From Sulfuritalea sp. (GTDB lineage: Bacteria > Pseudomonadota > Gammaproteobacteria > Burkholderiales > Rhodocyclaceae): a DNA stretch of 64,000 nt. Shown piece after piece: positions 17,294 through 27,190 of the stretch. The DNA lies in assembly GCA_016708585.1 (NCBI GenBank), contig JADJFK010000016.1:62001-126000 (forward strand), in the 5' to 3' direction. Position 1 is the first letter of the stretch, and each line of letters opens with the position of its first letter. The notes beneath the pieces were generated by a model that was given only the letters and a program-made list of their open reading frames with translations, made no database searches and had not been told where the DNA came from. A program made the translations under genes and the position numbers.

Positions 17294-17366
17294 ACACTTC
17301 GTGCCCGCGCAAAGCGCCCTGCGGCGGAGCTATTGAGCCATTCCAGGCATCGTTCGCATCTTCGAC

Positions 17367-18389
17367 ATGGAACGCCAGCAGCAAATCAAAACATGGCTCG
17401 CCGCCCACTTTCCGGGGCGCGCTTTCAGCCTCGCACCGGCCTCGGCCGACGCCAGTTTTCGCCGCTATTTTCGCGTCACGCTGGACGACGGTACAACGCG
17501 CATCGTCATGGATGCGCCGCCGGCGAACGAGGACTGCCGGCCCTGGCTGCATGTGCAGCGGCTTTTTCATGAGGCCGGAGTTCACGTGCCCGAAGTGCTG
17601 GCCCGCGACATCGAGCGCGGCTTCCTGCTGCTCTCGGATCTCGGCGCGACGACCTACCTGCAGGTGCTGGATGCGGCCAACGCCGCGCCGCTTTATGCGG
17701 ATGCCATTGCGGCCCTGGTGAGGATACAGCGGGTCAGCCGGCCCGGCGCGCTGCCCGACTATGACGAAACGTTGTTGCGCCGCGAGCTTGAGCTGTTTCC
17801 CGAGTGGTTCCTCGCCCGACACCATCGGGTGGCCCTTACCGAAAGCGAACGACAGGGCCTGGCGACCGTCTTCGACTGCATCCTGGCAGTGAATCTGGCG
17901 GAACCGAAGGTGTTCGTGCATCGCGACTACCATTCGCGCAACCTGATGCGCACCGATGCTACCGGTGCCGGCAATCCCGGCATCATCGATTTCCAGGACG
18001 CGGTCTTCGGTCCGATCAGCTACGACATGGTGTCGCTGCTGAAGGACGCCTATATCGAGTGGGACGAAGAGCTTGCCCTCGACTGGCTGGTGCGCTACTG
18101 GGAAGCCGCGCGCAAGGCCGGGCTGCCGGTCCCCGGCGATTTCGGCAAGTTCTTCCGCGACTATGAATGGATGGGCGTGCAGCGCCACCTCAAGGTGCTC
18201 GGCATATTCGCCCGCCTTTACCATCGCGACGGCAAGGACGGCTACCTCAAGGACCTGCCTTTGGTGGCGCGCTATCTGCGCAAGGCCTGCGAGCGCTATG
18301 CCGAACTTTCGCCGCTGAGAAAGCTGCTGGACAAAGTGGAAGACAAGATCACCGTGCTTGGCTACAGCATGGACAAGCCGGCTGCATGA
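17367..18389 (+). CDS. amgK: N-acetylmuramate/N-acetylglucosamine kinase AmgK
   Basis: A 340-residue aminoglycoside-phosphotransferase-fold kinase. The catalytic loop HRDYHSRNL is at residues 185-193 and the metal-binding IIDFQDAVFGPISYDMVSLL follows. The adjacent uridylyltransferase gene (ATGA overlap) identifies the pair as AmgK-MurU, which phosphorylates MurNAc at C1 and converts it to UDP-MurNAc, bypassing de novo synthesis in peptidoglycan recycling and giving intrinsic fosfomycin tolerance in other species. Divergent from lptD, as commonly seen in Betaproteobacteria. Confidence 0.92.
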   Translation: MERQQQIKTWLAAHFPGRAFSLAPASADASFRRYFRVTLDDGTTRIVMDAPPANEDCRPWLHVQRLFHEAGVHVPEVLARDIERGFLLLSDLGATTYLQVLDAANAAPLYADAIAALVRIQRVSRPGALPDYDETLLRRELELFPEWFLARHHRVALTESERQGLATVFDCILAVNLAEPKVFVHRDYHSRNLMRTDATGAGNPGIIDFQDAVFGPISYDMVSLLKDAYIEWDEELALDWLVRYWEAARKAGLPVPGDFGKFFRDYEWMGVQRHLKVLGIFARLYHRDGKDGYLKDLPLVARYLRKACERYAELSPLRKLLDKVEDKITVLGYSMDKPAA

Positions 18390-19135
18390 AAGCGATGGTG
18401 CTGGCGGCCGGGCGCGGTGAGCGCATGCGGCCCCTGACCGACCAGACGCCGAAGCCGCTCTTGCCGGTCGGTGGCAAGCCGCTGATCGTCTGGCTTCTGG
18501 AGCGCATGGCAAGGGCCGGGCTGCGCGACGTGGTGATCAATCACGCGCATCTGGGTGCGCAGATCGAGGCGGCGCTCGGCGACGGATCACGCTGGGACCT
18601 CTCGATCGCCTATTCACCGGAGCCCGAAGGTGCGCTGGAGACTGCCGGCGGCATCGCCAACGCGCTGCCGCTGCTGGGTTTTGAGGAGCCTTTCCTGGTG
18701 GTCAACGGCGACATCTGGTGCGATTGGAATCTGGCGCAGGCGCCGAACGTACTCGGCCCCGGCGATCTTGCGCATCTCGTGCTGGTGCCGAATCCCCCGC
18801 ATCATCCGCAGGGCGACTTCGTGCTGCGCGGGAGTGAAGTCGGTGCCGATGGCACCGCGGACGGCGGTGCGCGCAGCTGCACGTTCTCGGGCATCGGCGT
18901 CTATCGTCCGCAAGTCTTCGCCGAGATCCGCCGCGGCGAGCCGGCGAAGCTGGCGCCCCTGCTGCGCGCGGCGATGGCGCAGCGGCGCGTCTCCGGCGAA
19001 CTGCATGGCGGGCGCTGGGTGGATGTCGGCACGCCGCAAAGGCTTGCCGAGCTCGATGCCGAACTGCGTGCCGAACTGCACTCGCCATCGCAGCGGGGGA
19101 TCCCGTCCCCGGCGCCTGCACGCGGGGACATATAA
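18386..19135 (+). CDS. murU: N-acetylmuramate-1-phosphate uridylyltransferase MurU
   Basis: A 249-residue nucleotidyltransferase. The N-terminal MVLAAGRGERMRPLTDQTPK followed by PLLPVGGKPLI is the sugar-nucleotidyltransferase signature, VVNGDIWCD holds the metal-binding Asp, and GRWVDVGTPQRLAELD ends the catalytic fold. Start is coupled to amgK. The last ~17 residues (from HSPSQRG) are encoded by a copy of the GC-rich hairpin repeat family, so the original C-terminus was probably near AELDAELR. VGADGTADGG in the middle resembles a diverged copy of the 23-nt motif. Confidence 0.92.
   Translation: MKAMVLAAGRGERMRPLTDQTPKPLLPVGGKPLIVWLLERMARAGLRDVVINHAHLGAQIEAALGDGSRWDLSIAYSPEPEGALETAGGIANALPLLGFEEPFLVVNGDIWCDWNLAQAPNVLGPGDLAHLVLVPNPPHHPQGDFVLRGSEVGADGTADGGARSCTFSGIGVYRPQVFAEIRRGEPAKLAPLLRAAMAQRRVSGELHGGRWVDVGTPQRLAELDAELRAELHSPSQRGIPSPAPARGDI
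19088..19132 (-). repeat. GC-rich hairpin repeat (family B), single reverse copy
   Basis: The reverse strand reads TGTCCCCGCG, a spacer, then CGGGGACGG and ATCCCCCG, the same design as the tandem repeats near 40.8 and 50.8 kb. It forms a hairpin and encodes the murU C-terminus. Confidence 0.6.
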
Positions 19136-19142
19136 TCGAAAG

Positions 19143-20481
19143 ATGGAACCCTCACCCCCTCCGGCCGGCGACAGCTTCGCGGCGTATCGCCGGCGCCGAC
19201 TTTCCCTGATCGAGCGCATGAGCCGCGGCGGCGGCGGGATTGCGCTGATCCCCACGGCGCCGGAACAGCCGCGCAATCGCGACACGCATTTCCCCTACCG
19301 CGCCGACAGCTATTTCCAGTACCTGACCGGCTTCACCGAACCGGAGGCGGTACTGGTGCTCGTCGCCGGTCGCGGCGACGCCGCGCCGCAATCGATCCTG
19401 TTCTGCCGCGAGAAGAATCTGGAAAGGGAAATCTGGGACGGTTTCCGCCATGGCCCGGACGGTGCCCGCGCGCTGTTCGGTTTCGATGCGGCGCATGCCA
19501 TCGGCGAACTCGACGCCAAACTGGTCGAGCTGCTTGCCGACCAGCCGGCGCTGTGGTTTTCCATCGGCCACGATGCCGGCTGGGACGGCCGCATCGCGGT
19601 CGCGCTGAACAAGGTGCGTGCCGAGAGCCGCAGCGGCAAGCGTGCACCGGCGGCGATCCGCGACGTGCGCGCCGAGCTCGACGCCATGCGCCTGGTCAAG
19701 GATGGCGCGGAGCTTGCCATCATGCGGCGCGCCGCCGAGATTTCCACGGGCGCCCATGTGCGCGCCATGCGCTTTGTCAGGCCGGGCCGTTTCGAGTACG
19801 AAGTCGAGGCCGAACTGCTGCACGAGTTTCGCCGCCGGGGTTGCGAGTATCCGGCCTATACCTCGATCGTCGCCGGCGGGGCGAATGCCTGCGTGCTGCA
19901 TTACGTCGGCAACGACCAGGTCCTGAAGGACGGCGACCTGCTGCTGATCGATGCCGGCGGCGAACTCGACGGCTACGCCTCCGACATCACGCGCTGCTTT
20001 CCGGTGAACGGGCGCTTCAGCGGGCCGCAAACCGACGTCTACGATCTGGTGCTCGACGCGCAGACGGCGGCCATTGCGGCCGTGCGTCCCGGCGCCACCT
20101 TTGTCGATCCCCACGAGGCGGCGCTGAAGGTGCTGGCTCAGGGCATGATCGACCTCAAGCTGCTTCCCGGTTCGCTCGATGCCGTGATCGAATCCGAAAG
20201 TTACAAGCGTTTCTTCATGCATCGCACCAGCCACTGGCTGGGCAAGGACGTGCACGATGCCGGCGAGTACAAGGAAGGCGAACACTGGGCGCCGCTTGCC
20301 CCGGGCATGGTGCTGACCATCGAACCCGGTTGCTACATCCGCCCGGCCGACGATGTGCCGGAGGCTTTCTGGAACATCGGCGTGCGCATCGAGGACGACG
20401 CCGTGGTGACGGCCTCCGGCTGCGAGATCATCACCGCGGCCGCGCCGAAGAAGATCGCCGACATCGAGGCGCTGATGCGGG

Positions 20482-20501
<20 letters not shown>
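19143..20501 (+). CDS. pepP: Xaa-Pro aminopeptidase (aminopeptidase P)
   Basis: A 452-residue M24B metallopeptidase that removes N-terminal residues preceding proline. The N-terminal AMP_N domain includes FPYRADSYFQYLTGFTEPEA. The catalytic pita-bread domain shows LLIDAGGELDGYASDITRC (two metal-binding Asp), HRTSHWLGKDVHD (His), VLTIEPGCYI (Glu) and VRIEDDAVV (Glu). The ATG at 19143 lies 7 bases after the murU stop. pepP followed by a ubiH-type gene is a conserved order. Near its N-terminus YRRRRLS is encoded by a reverse copy of the 23-nt motif. Confidence 0.95.
19182..19204 (-). repeat. dispersed 23-nt motif, copy 5
   Basis: The reverse strand reads GAAAGTCGGCG then CCGGCGATACGC, two differences from consensus at the ends. 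It is antisense to pepP, within its first 25 codons. Confidence 0.75.
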
Positions 20502-21726
<1,225 letters not shown>

Positions 21727-21756
21727 CTTTTTACCGGTTTCAATAAAAAGCCTCGA

Positions 21757-21784
21757 TTGCCGCCGAAGCGCTTTGCGCTAAAAT
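21757..21784 (+). promoter_or_regulatory. sigma-70 type promoter for dusB-fis
   Basis: TTGCCG, a 16-base spacer and TAAAAT end 33 bases before the dusB start. The leader is short and A/C-rich. It would drive dusB-fis, and possibly purH and beyond. Confidence 0.5.
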
Positions 21785-21817
21785 CGCGCCCTCACCTACC
21801 CGCATTCTCATCCCGAC

Positions 21818-22840
21818 ATGGACTTCCTGGGCTTTCAGTTGCGCAACAACCTGTTTGTCGCGCCCATGGCCGGGGTTACGGATCGACCGTTTCGCCAGTT
21901 GTGCAAGAAGCTTGGCGCGGGACTGGCGGTGTCGGAAATGGTGACCTCGAACTCCCTGCTCTACGGCAGCGCCAAGACGCGGCGGCGCGCCGACCATGAA
22001 GGCGAGGTCGATCCGGTCTCGGTGCAGATCGCCGGCGCCGATCCGGCGATGATGGCGCAGGCGGCGCGGTACAACGCCGACAACGGCGCCCAGATCATCG
22101 ACATCAACATGGGCTGCCCGGCGAAAAAGGTCTGCAACGTCATGGCCGGCTCGGCGCTGATGCAGAACGAGCCGCTGGTGGCGAAAATCCTCGAAGCCGT
22201 GGTGAAGGCCGTGCCCGACACGCCGGTAACGCTCAAGTTCCGCACCGGCTGGAACCGCGACAACCGCAATGCGCCCGGCATCGCGCGCATCGCGGAGGAG
22301 TCGGGCATCCGCGCCATCGCCATCCATGGCCGCACGCGCGCCGACCAGTACACGGGCAGCGCCGAATACGACACGATCGCCCTGGTCAAGTCCCGGGTGG
22401 GGATACCGGTGATCGCCAACGGCGACATCGACACGCCGCAAAAGGCCCGCTACGTTCTCGACTACACCGGCGCCGACGGCGTCATGATCGGCCGCGCGGC
22501 CCAGGGGCGCCCCTGGCTGTTTCGCGAGATCGAGCATTTCCTGGCCACCGGCGAGGAACTCGCCGCGCCGCGCGCGGAAGAGATACACGCCATCCTGCGC
22601 GGGCACCTGGCCGAGCTCTACGGCTTCTATGGCGAAGAGACCGGCGTACGCATCGCGCGCAAGCACATCAGCTGGTATACCAAGGGCCTTTCCGGCGCGG
22701 CGCATTTCCGCCATGCCATGAACCAGCTGCAGACGGTACGCGAGCAACTGGATGCCGCCGACGAGTTTTTTCTCGGGCACGCCGCGGCAAACGAGCGCCT
22801 GCCGCGCAGCGAGCGTGACGGAGAAATGAAAGCGGCATGA
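21818..22840 (+). CDS. dusB: tRNA-dihydrouridine synthase B
   Basis: A 340-residue FMN enzyme that reduces uridine in the tRNA D-loop. FVAPMAGVTDRPFRQLCKKL, QIAGADPAMMAQAA, DINMGCPAKKV (catalytic Cys), TLKFRTGW, AIHGRTR, VIANGDI and GVMIGRAAQGRPWLF are all present, and the C-terminal helical RNA-binding domain follows. dusB-fis is the classical gene pair of Proteobacteria; here they overlap by ATGA. Confidence 0.96.
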   Translation: MDFLGFQLRNNLFVAPMAGVTDRPFRQLCKKLGAGLAVSEMVTSNSLLYGSAKTRRRADHEGEVDPVSVQIAGADPAMMAQAARYNADNGAQIIDINMGCPAKKVCNVMAGSALMQNEPLVAKILEAVVKAVPDTPVTLKFRTGWNRDNRNAPGIARIAEESGIRAIAIHGRTRADQYTGSAEYDTIALVKSRVGIPVIANGDIDTPQKARYVLDYTGADGVMIGRAAQGRPWLFREIEHFLATGEELAAPRAEEIHAILRGHLAELYGFYGEETGVRIARKHISWYTKGLSGAAHFRHAMNQLQTVREQLDAADEFFLGHAAANERLPRSERDGEMKAA

Positions 22841-23067
22841 GCAGCGAAATCAACGACTGCGTGCGCCGCAGCCTCAACCGCTATTTCCGCGACCTAGACG
22901 GCCAGGCGCCGCATGCGGTCTACGGCATGGTGCTGAAATGCGTCGAGCGGCCGATGCTGGAAGTGGTGATGAAACATGCCGACGGCAACCAGACCGTCGC
23001 CGCGGAAATGCTGGGCATCAGCCGTGGCACCCTGCGCCGCATGCTGGTCGAACACGAATTACTCTGA
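22837..23067 (+). CDS. fis: Fis-family nucleoid DNA-binding protein
   Basis: A 76-residue protein, slightly shorter than the 98-residue E. coli Fis because the N-terminal hairpin is reduced, as usual in Betaproteobacteria. The C-terminal helix-turn-helix GNQTVAAEMLGISRGTLRRM is fully conserved. It overlaps dusB by ATGA and is followed after 12 bases by purH. Fis bends DNA and tunes rRNA and tRNA promoters. Confidence 0.94.
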   Translation: MSSEINDCVRRSLNRYFRDLDGQAPHAVYGMVLKCVERPMLEVVMKHADGNQTVAAEMLGISRGTLRRMLVEHELL

Positions 23068-23079
23068 TCCGAGGTTCCC

Positions 23080-24660
23080 ATGAAAGTGACACAGGCGCTC
23101 CTCAGCGTTTCCGACAAGCGCGGCGCGGTTGATTTCGCCCGCGGCCTGGCCCAGCTCGGGGTCAAGCTGCTTTCCACCGGCGGCACCGCCAAGCTGTTGC
23201 GCGATGCCGGCCTGGCCGTCACCGACGTTTCCGACTACACCGGCTTTCCCGAGATGCTCGACGGCCGGGTCAAGACCCTGCATCCGAAAGTTCATGGCGG
23301 CATCCTCGGCCGGCGCGACCTGCCCGAGCATTTATCCGTCATGGCGCAGCACGGCATCGAGGCGATCGACCTGGTGGTGGTGAATCTCTATCCCTTCCGC
23401 GAGACCGTGGCCAAGCCCGGCTGCACGCTCGACGATGCGATCGAGAACATCGACATCGGCGGTCCGACCATGGTGCGCGCCGCGGCGAAGAACCACGGCA
23501 ACGAGCAGGGCGGCGTCGCCGTGCTGACCGATCCGGAGGACTACGCGCCGATCCTGGAAGAACTCAAGGCCGGCGGCGCGATTTCCTATGCCACGCGCTT
23601 TGCGCTGGCGAAGAAGGCCTTCACGCATACCGCCCGCTATGACTCGGCGATCGCCAACTGGCTGACCTCGCTCGACGAGCAGAACAAGCCCGGACCCTTC
23701 CCCGAGAAGCTGCAACTGGCCTTCGACAAGGTCGAGACCCTGCGCTACGGCGAGAACCCGCACCAGCAGGCCGCCTTCTATCGCGAAACGACGACGGTGC
23801 CCGGCAGCATCGCCAGCTACCAGCAGATCCAGGGCAAGGAACTTTCCTACAACAACATCGCCGATGCCGACGCGGCCTGGGAATGCGTCAAGGCCTTCGA
23901 CGCCTCGATCGCGCCGGCCGCCTGCGTCATCGTCAAGCACGCCAATCCCTGCGGCGTCGCGGTCGGCGCCGATGCGCTGGAGACCTATCGCAAGGCCTTC
24001 AAGACCGATCCGACCTCGGCCTTCGGCGGCATCATCGCCTTCAACGTCGCGATCGACAAGGCGGCGGCGGAAGCCATCGCCGGCCAGTTCGCCGAAGTCA
24101 TCATCGCGCCCGAGATCACCGCCGAGGCCCGCGCCGTGTTCGCCGCCAAGCAGAACCTCCGTGTGTTGGTGGTCCCGTTAGGCAAGGTGGCCGGCTTGCT
24201 CGACTACAAACGCGTCGGCGGCGGCCTGCTGCTGCAAAGCGCCGACGAGGCGCGCATCGTCCAGGCCGATGTCAAGGTGGTGACCAGACGCGCACCGACG
24301 GCTCAGGAAATGGCCGACCTGCTGTTCGCCTGGCGCGTCGCCAAGTACGTCAAGTCGAACGCCATCGTGTATTGCAAGGACGCCATGACCGTCGGCGTCG
24401 GCGCCGGCCAGATGAGCCGCGTCGATTCGGCGCGGATTGCCGCGATCAAGGCCGAAAACAACGGCCTCACCGTGGTCGGCTGCGTCGCGGCATCGGACGC
24501 CTTCTTCCCTTTCCGCGACGGCCTCGACGTGCTGGCCAAGGCCGGCGCCACGGCAGTGATCCAGCCCGGCGGTTCGGTGCGCGATGCAGAGGTGATTGCC
24601 GCGGCCGACGAGCAGAATCTGGCCATGGTATTCACAGGCTTCCGTCATTTCCGCCACTGA
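23080..24660 (+). CDS. purH: bifunctional AICAR transformylase / IMP cyclohydrolase
   Basis: A 526-residue enzyme catalysing the last two steps of IMP synthesis. The N-terminal methylglyoxal-synthase-like cyclohydrolase domain shows LLSVSDKRG, LLSTGGTAKLL, VKTLHPKVHGGIL and VVNLYPF. The transformylase domain includes RYGENPHQQAAFY, KELSYNNIADADAAWE, VKHANPCGVA (catalytic Lys-His), TSAFGGIIAFN and VGAGQMSRVDSA. It lies directly downstream of fis and upstream of purD. Confidence 0.97.
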   Translation: MKVTQALLSVSDKRGAVDFARGLAQLGVKLLSTGGTAKLLRDAGLAVTDVSDYTGFPEMLDGRVKTLHPKVHGGILGRRDLPEHLSVMAQHGIEAIDLVVVNLYPFRETVAKPGCTLDDAIENIDIGGPTMVRAAAKNHGNEQGGVAVLTDPEDYAPILEELKAGGAISYATRFALAKKAFTHTARYDSAIANWLTSLDEQNKPGPFPEKLQLAFDKVETLRYGENPHQQAAFYRETTTVPGSIASYQQIQGKELSYNNIADADAAWECVKAFDASIAPAACVIVKHANPCGVAVGADALETYRKAFKTDPTSAFGGIIAFNVAIDKAAAEAIAGQFAEVIIAPEITAEARAVFAAKQNLRVLVVPLGKVAGLLDYKRVGGGLLLQSADEARIVQADVKVVTRRAPTAQEMADLLFAWRVAKYVKSNAIVYCKDAMTVGVGAGQMSRVDSARIAAIKAENNGLTVVGCVAASDAFFPFRDGLDVLAKAGATAVIQPGGSVRDAEVIAAADEQNLAMVFTGFRHFRH

Positions 24661-24670
24661 GATGAGAACA

Positions 24671-24703
24671 TTCCCCCCAACCCCCTTTCCGGGAAAGGGG
24701 GCG
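24671..24703. repeat. REP-like palindrome between purH and purD
   Basis: CCCCCTTTCC G GGAAAGGGGG (24681-24701) is a perfect palindrome with a one-base centre, preceded by a C-rich arm. It fits the class of intergenic hairpins common in high-GC Proteobacteria. A shorter version is at 20532. Confidence 0.6.
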
Positions 24704-24768
24704 ACTACGGTTCGCTTCACTCCACTTTGCTTGGCTGCGCCTTCTTGGGGCGACCCGGCGGAGGCGCC

Positions 24769-26037
24769 ATGAAGATTCTTGTGGTGGGTTCCGGCGGGCG
24801 CGAGCATGCGCTGGCCTGGCGCCTGGCGCAGGCGCCTGGCCTGCAGAAGGTTTACGTGGCGCCGGGCAATGCCGGTACGGCACGCGAACAGGAACTTGAG
24901 AACCTGCCGCTGACCGACATCCATGCCCTGGCCGATTACGCCCAGCGCGAGAAGGTGCATGCCACCGTGGTCGGCCCCGAAGCGCCGCTGGCGGCCGGCA
25001 TCGTCGACGTGTTCCGTGCCCGCAACCTGCGCATCTTCGGACCGACAAAAGCCGCCGCGCAACTGGAAAGCTCCAAGGACTTTGCCAAGCGCTTCATGAC
25101 GCGACACAAGATCCCGACCGCGAAGTTCCAGACCTTCGCCGAGATCAAGGCCGCCCATGCCTACATCGATGCCGAGGGCGCGCCTATCGTGGTCAAGGCC
25201 GACGGCCTTGCCGCCGGCAAGGGCGTGGTGGTGGCGATGGATCTTGCCGAGGCCCACGCCGCGGTGGACATGATGCTCGCCGACAACAAGCTCGGGGATG
25301 CCGGTGCGCGCGTGGTGATCGAGGAATTCCTCGACGGCGAGGAAGCCAGCTTCATCGTCATGGCCGATGGCCGCAACGCGCTGGCGCTGGCCACCAGCCA
25401 GGACCACAAGCGCCTGAAGGATGGCGACCAGGGGCCCAACACCGGCGGCATGGGCGCATATTCGCCGGCGCCGGTGGTGACGCCGGAGATACACGCTCGC
25501 GTCATGCGCGAGGTGATCATGCCGACCATCAACGGCATGGCCGCCGACGGCATCGTGTACACCGGTTTCCTCTATGCCGGGCTGATGATCAAGCCCGACG
25601 GATCCCTGCGTGTCCTCGAATTCAACTGCCGCATGGGCGATCCTGAAACGCAGCCGATCATGCTGCGGCTGAAAAGCAATTTCGTCGGGATCGTCGACGC
25701 CGCGATCGACGGCCGTCTCAACGAAGTCGCGGCCGACTGGGATCGCCGCGTTGCGCTCGGCGTGGTGATGGCCGCGGCCAATTATCCGGACACGCCGCGC
25801 AAGGGCGACGTGATCCACGGCCTGCCCGCGCGGACCGAGGATAGCCACGTGTTCCATGCCGGCACCGCGACGGGCAAGGGCGAAGTGGTGACGGCCGGCG
25901 GGCGCGTGCTCTGCGTCACCGCGCTGGGCGACAACGTCAAGGCGGCACAGAAACGCGCTTACGAGGTGCTCGACCAGATCAGTTTCGACGGCATGCAATG
26001 CCGCCGCGACATAGGCTTCCGCGCCATAAAACGTTGA
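24769..26037 (+). CDS. purD: phosphoribosylamine-glycine ligase
   Basis: A 422-residue ATP-grasp enzyme making GAR from phosphoribosylamine and glycine. MKILVVGSGGREHALAWRL, APGNAGTA, VVGPEAPLAAGI, FGPTKAAAQLESSKDFAK, VVKADGLAAGKGV, QDHKRLKDGDQGPNTGGMG and LEFNCRMGDPETQPIM are diagnostic. ATG 24769 is preceded by GGAGG. The gene follows purH across a 108-base gap containing a REP-like hairpin, and purK follows after 4 bases. Confidence 0.97.
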   Translation: MKILVVGSGGREHALAWRLAQAPGLQKVYVAPGNAGTAREQELENLPLTDIHALADYAQREKVHATVVGPEAPLAAGIVDVFRARNLRIFGPTKAAAQLESSKDFAKRFMTRHKIPTAKFQTFAEIKAAHAYIDAEGAPIVVKADGLAAGKGVVVAMDLAEAHAAVDMMLADNKLGDAGARVVIEEFLDGEEASFIVMADGRNALALATSQDHKRLKDGDQGPNTGGMGAYSPAPVVTPEIHARVMREVIMPTINGMAADGIVYTGFLYAGLMIKPDGSLRVLEFNCRMGDPETQPIMLRLKSNFVGIVDAAIDGRLNEVAADWDRRVALGVVMAAANYPDTPRKGDVIHGLPARTEDSHVFHAGTATGKGEVVTAGGRVLCVTALGDNVKAAQKRAYEVLDQISFDGMQCRRDIGFRAIKR

Positions 26038-26041
26038 GGCA

Positions 26042-27190
26042 ATGATTCTTCCCCCCGCCACGCTCGGCATGCTCGGTGGCGGCCAGTTGGGCCGCTTCTT
26101 CGTCATTGCTGCCCACGAGCTCGGCTATCGCGTGGTGGTGCTCGATCCCGACGTGCAGAGTCCCGCCGGCCGCATTGCCGACCGGCATCTGGTGGCCGCC
26201 TTCGATGACGAGGACGCGCTGAACCAGATGGCGGAGTCCTGTGCCGCGGTGACCACCGAGTTCGAGAACGTCCCGGCCGGCAGCCTTGCCTACCTGTCCA
26301 AGTTCCTGCCGGTGCGGCCGTCGGCCGAGGCGGTCGCCATCAGCCAGAATCGCAGCGCGGAAAAGGGCTTTCTCCGGCAGCACGGCTTTCCTCACGCACC
26401 CTATGCCGACATCCGCAGCGAGGAGGACATCTCGCAGGCAAACGCCGGCTTGTTTCCCGGCATCCTCAAGGTGGCGCGCTTCGGCTATGACGGCAAGGGC
26501 CAGGTCCGGGTCGCCGGCCGTGACGAGGCCCTGCTGGCGTTTCGCCAGTTGAAGAACGAGCCTTGCGTGCTGGAACAGATGCTGGCGCTGGACTACGAGG
26601 TGTCGGTGGTGCTGGCGCGCGACGCGACGGGCGGCGTGAAGTGCTTCCCGGTCGCCGAGAACAGCCATCGCCATGGCATCCTCGACGTATCCATCGTGCC
26701 CGCGCGCACCGGCGGCTGCATGGCCGGCGACGCGCAGGAAATCGCCGAGGGCATCGCGCAGGAGATGGGCTATGTCGGCACGCTGGCCGTCGAATTCTTC
26801 GTCGTGCGCGGGCAATTGGTGGTCAACGAAATGGCGCCGCGGCCGCACAACTCCGGGCACTACACGATCGATGCCTGCGTCAGCAACCAGTTCGAGCAGC
26901 AGGTGCGGGCGCTGACCGGCCTGCCGCTGGGCGAGGCGCGCGCGCATTCGGCCGCCGTGATGGTGAACCTGCTGGGCGACCTCTGGTACCTGCGCGACCC
27001 GCACCACGCCCACGAGCCCGACTGGGCGCAACTGCTCGCCGTGCCCAACCTCAAGCTGCACCTCTACGGCAAGCACCACGCCCGGGCGGGACGCAAGATG
27101 GGCCATTTCACGGTGATCGGCAGCGATGCGCCGGAGGTGCAAAAGTCGGCGCTGGCGGCACGGCGACTGATCGGCATCGGCGATGAATGA
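26042..27190 (+). CDS. purK: N5-carboxyaminoimidazole ribonucleotide synthase
   Basis: A 382-residue ATP-grasp enzyme that carboxylates AIR using bicarbonate. LGMLGGGQLGRFFVIAAHEL, TTEFENVPAG, NRSAEKGFL, RFGYDGKGQ, VAENSHRHGIL, VEFFVVRGQLVVNEMAPRPH and NSGHYTIDAC are characteristic. Its usual partner purE is not in this window. The C-terminus QKSALAARR is encoded by a copy of the 23-nt motif. The stop overlaps the start of the Sua5-type gene by 8 bases. Confidence 0.96.
   Translation: MILPPATLGMLGGGQLGRFFVIAAHELGYRVVVLDPDVQSPAGRIADRHLVAAFDDEDALNQMAESCAAVTTEFENVPAGSLAYLSKFLPVRPSAEAVAISQNRSAEKGFLRQHGFPHAPYADIRSEEDISQANAGLFPGILKVARFGYDGKGQVRVAGRDEALLAFRQLKNEPCVLEQMLALDYEVSVVLARDATGGVKCFPVAENSHRHGILDVSIVPARTGGCMAGDAQEIAEGIAQEMGYVGTLAVEFFVVRGQLVVNEMAPRPHNSGHYTIDACVSNQFEQQVRALTGLPLGEARAHSAAVMVNLLGDLWYLRDPHHAHEPDWAQLLAVPNLKLHLYGKHHARAGRKMGHFTVIGSDAPEVQKSALAARRLIGIGDE
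27141..27163 (+). repeat. dispersed 23-nt motif, copy 7
   Basis: AAAAGTCGGCG then CTGGCGGCACGG, one difference from consensus. It is in sense orientation near the purK 3' end, in the reading frame KSALAAR. Confidence 0.87.

Noticed and set aside
18836..18858. GAAGTCGGTGCCGATGGCACC in two parts, in murU
   Set aside because: Four or more differences from consensus. Possibly a decayed copy, but too weak to count.
24178..26106. 642-codon minus-strand frame over purH/purD
   Set aside because: Shadow of two well-identified purine genes.
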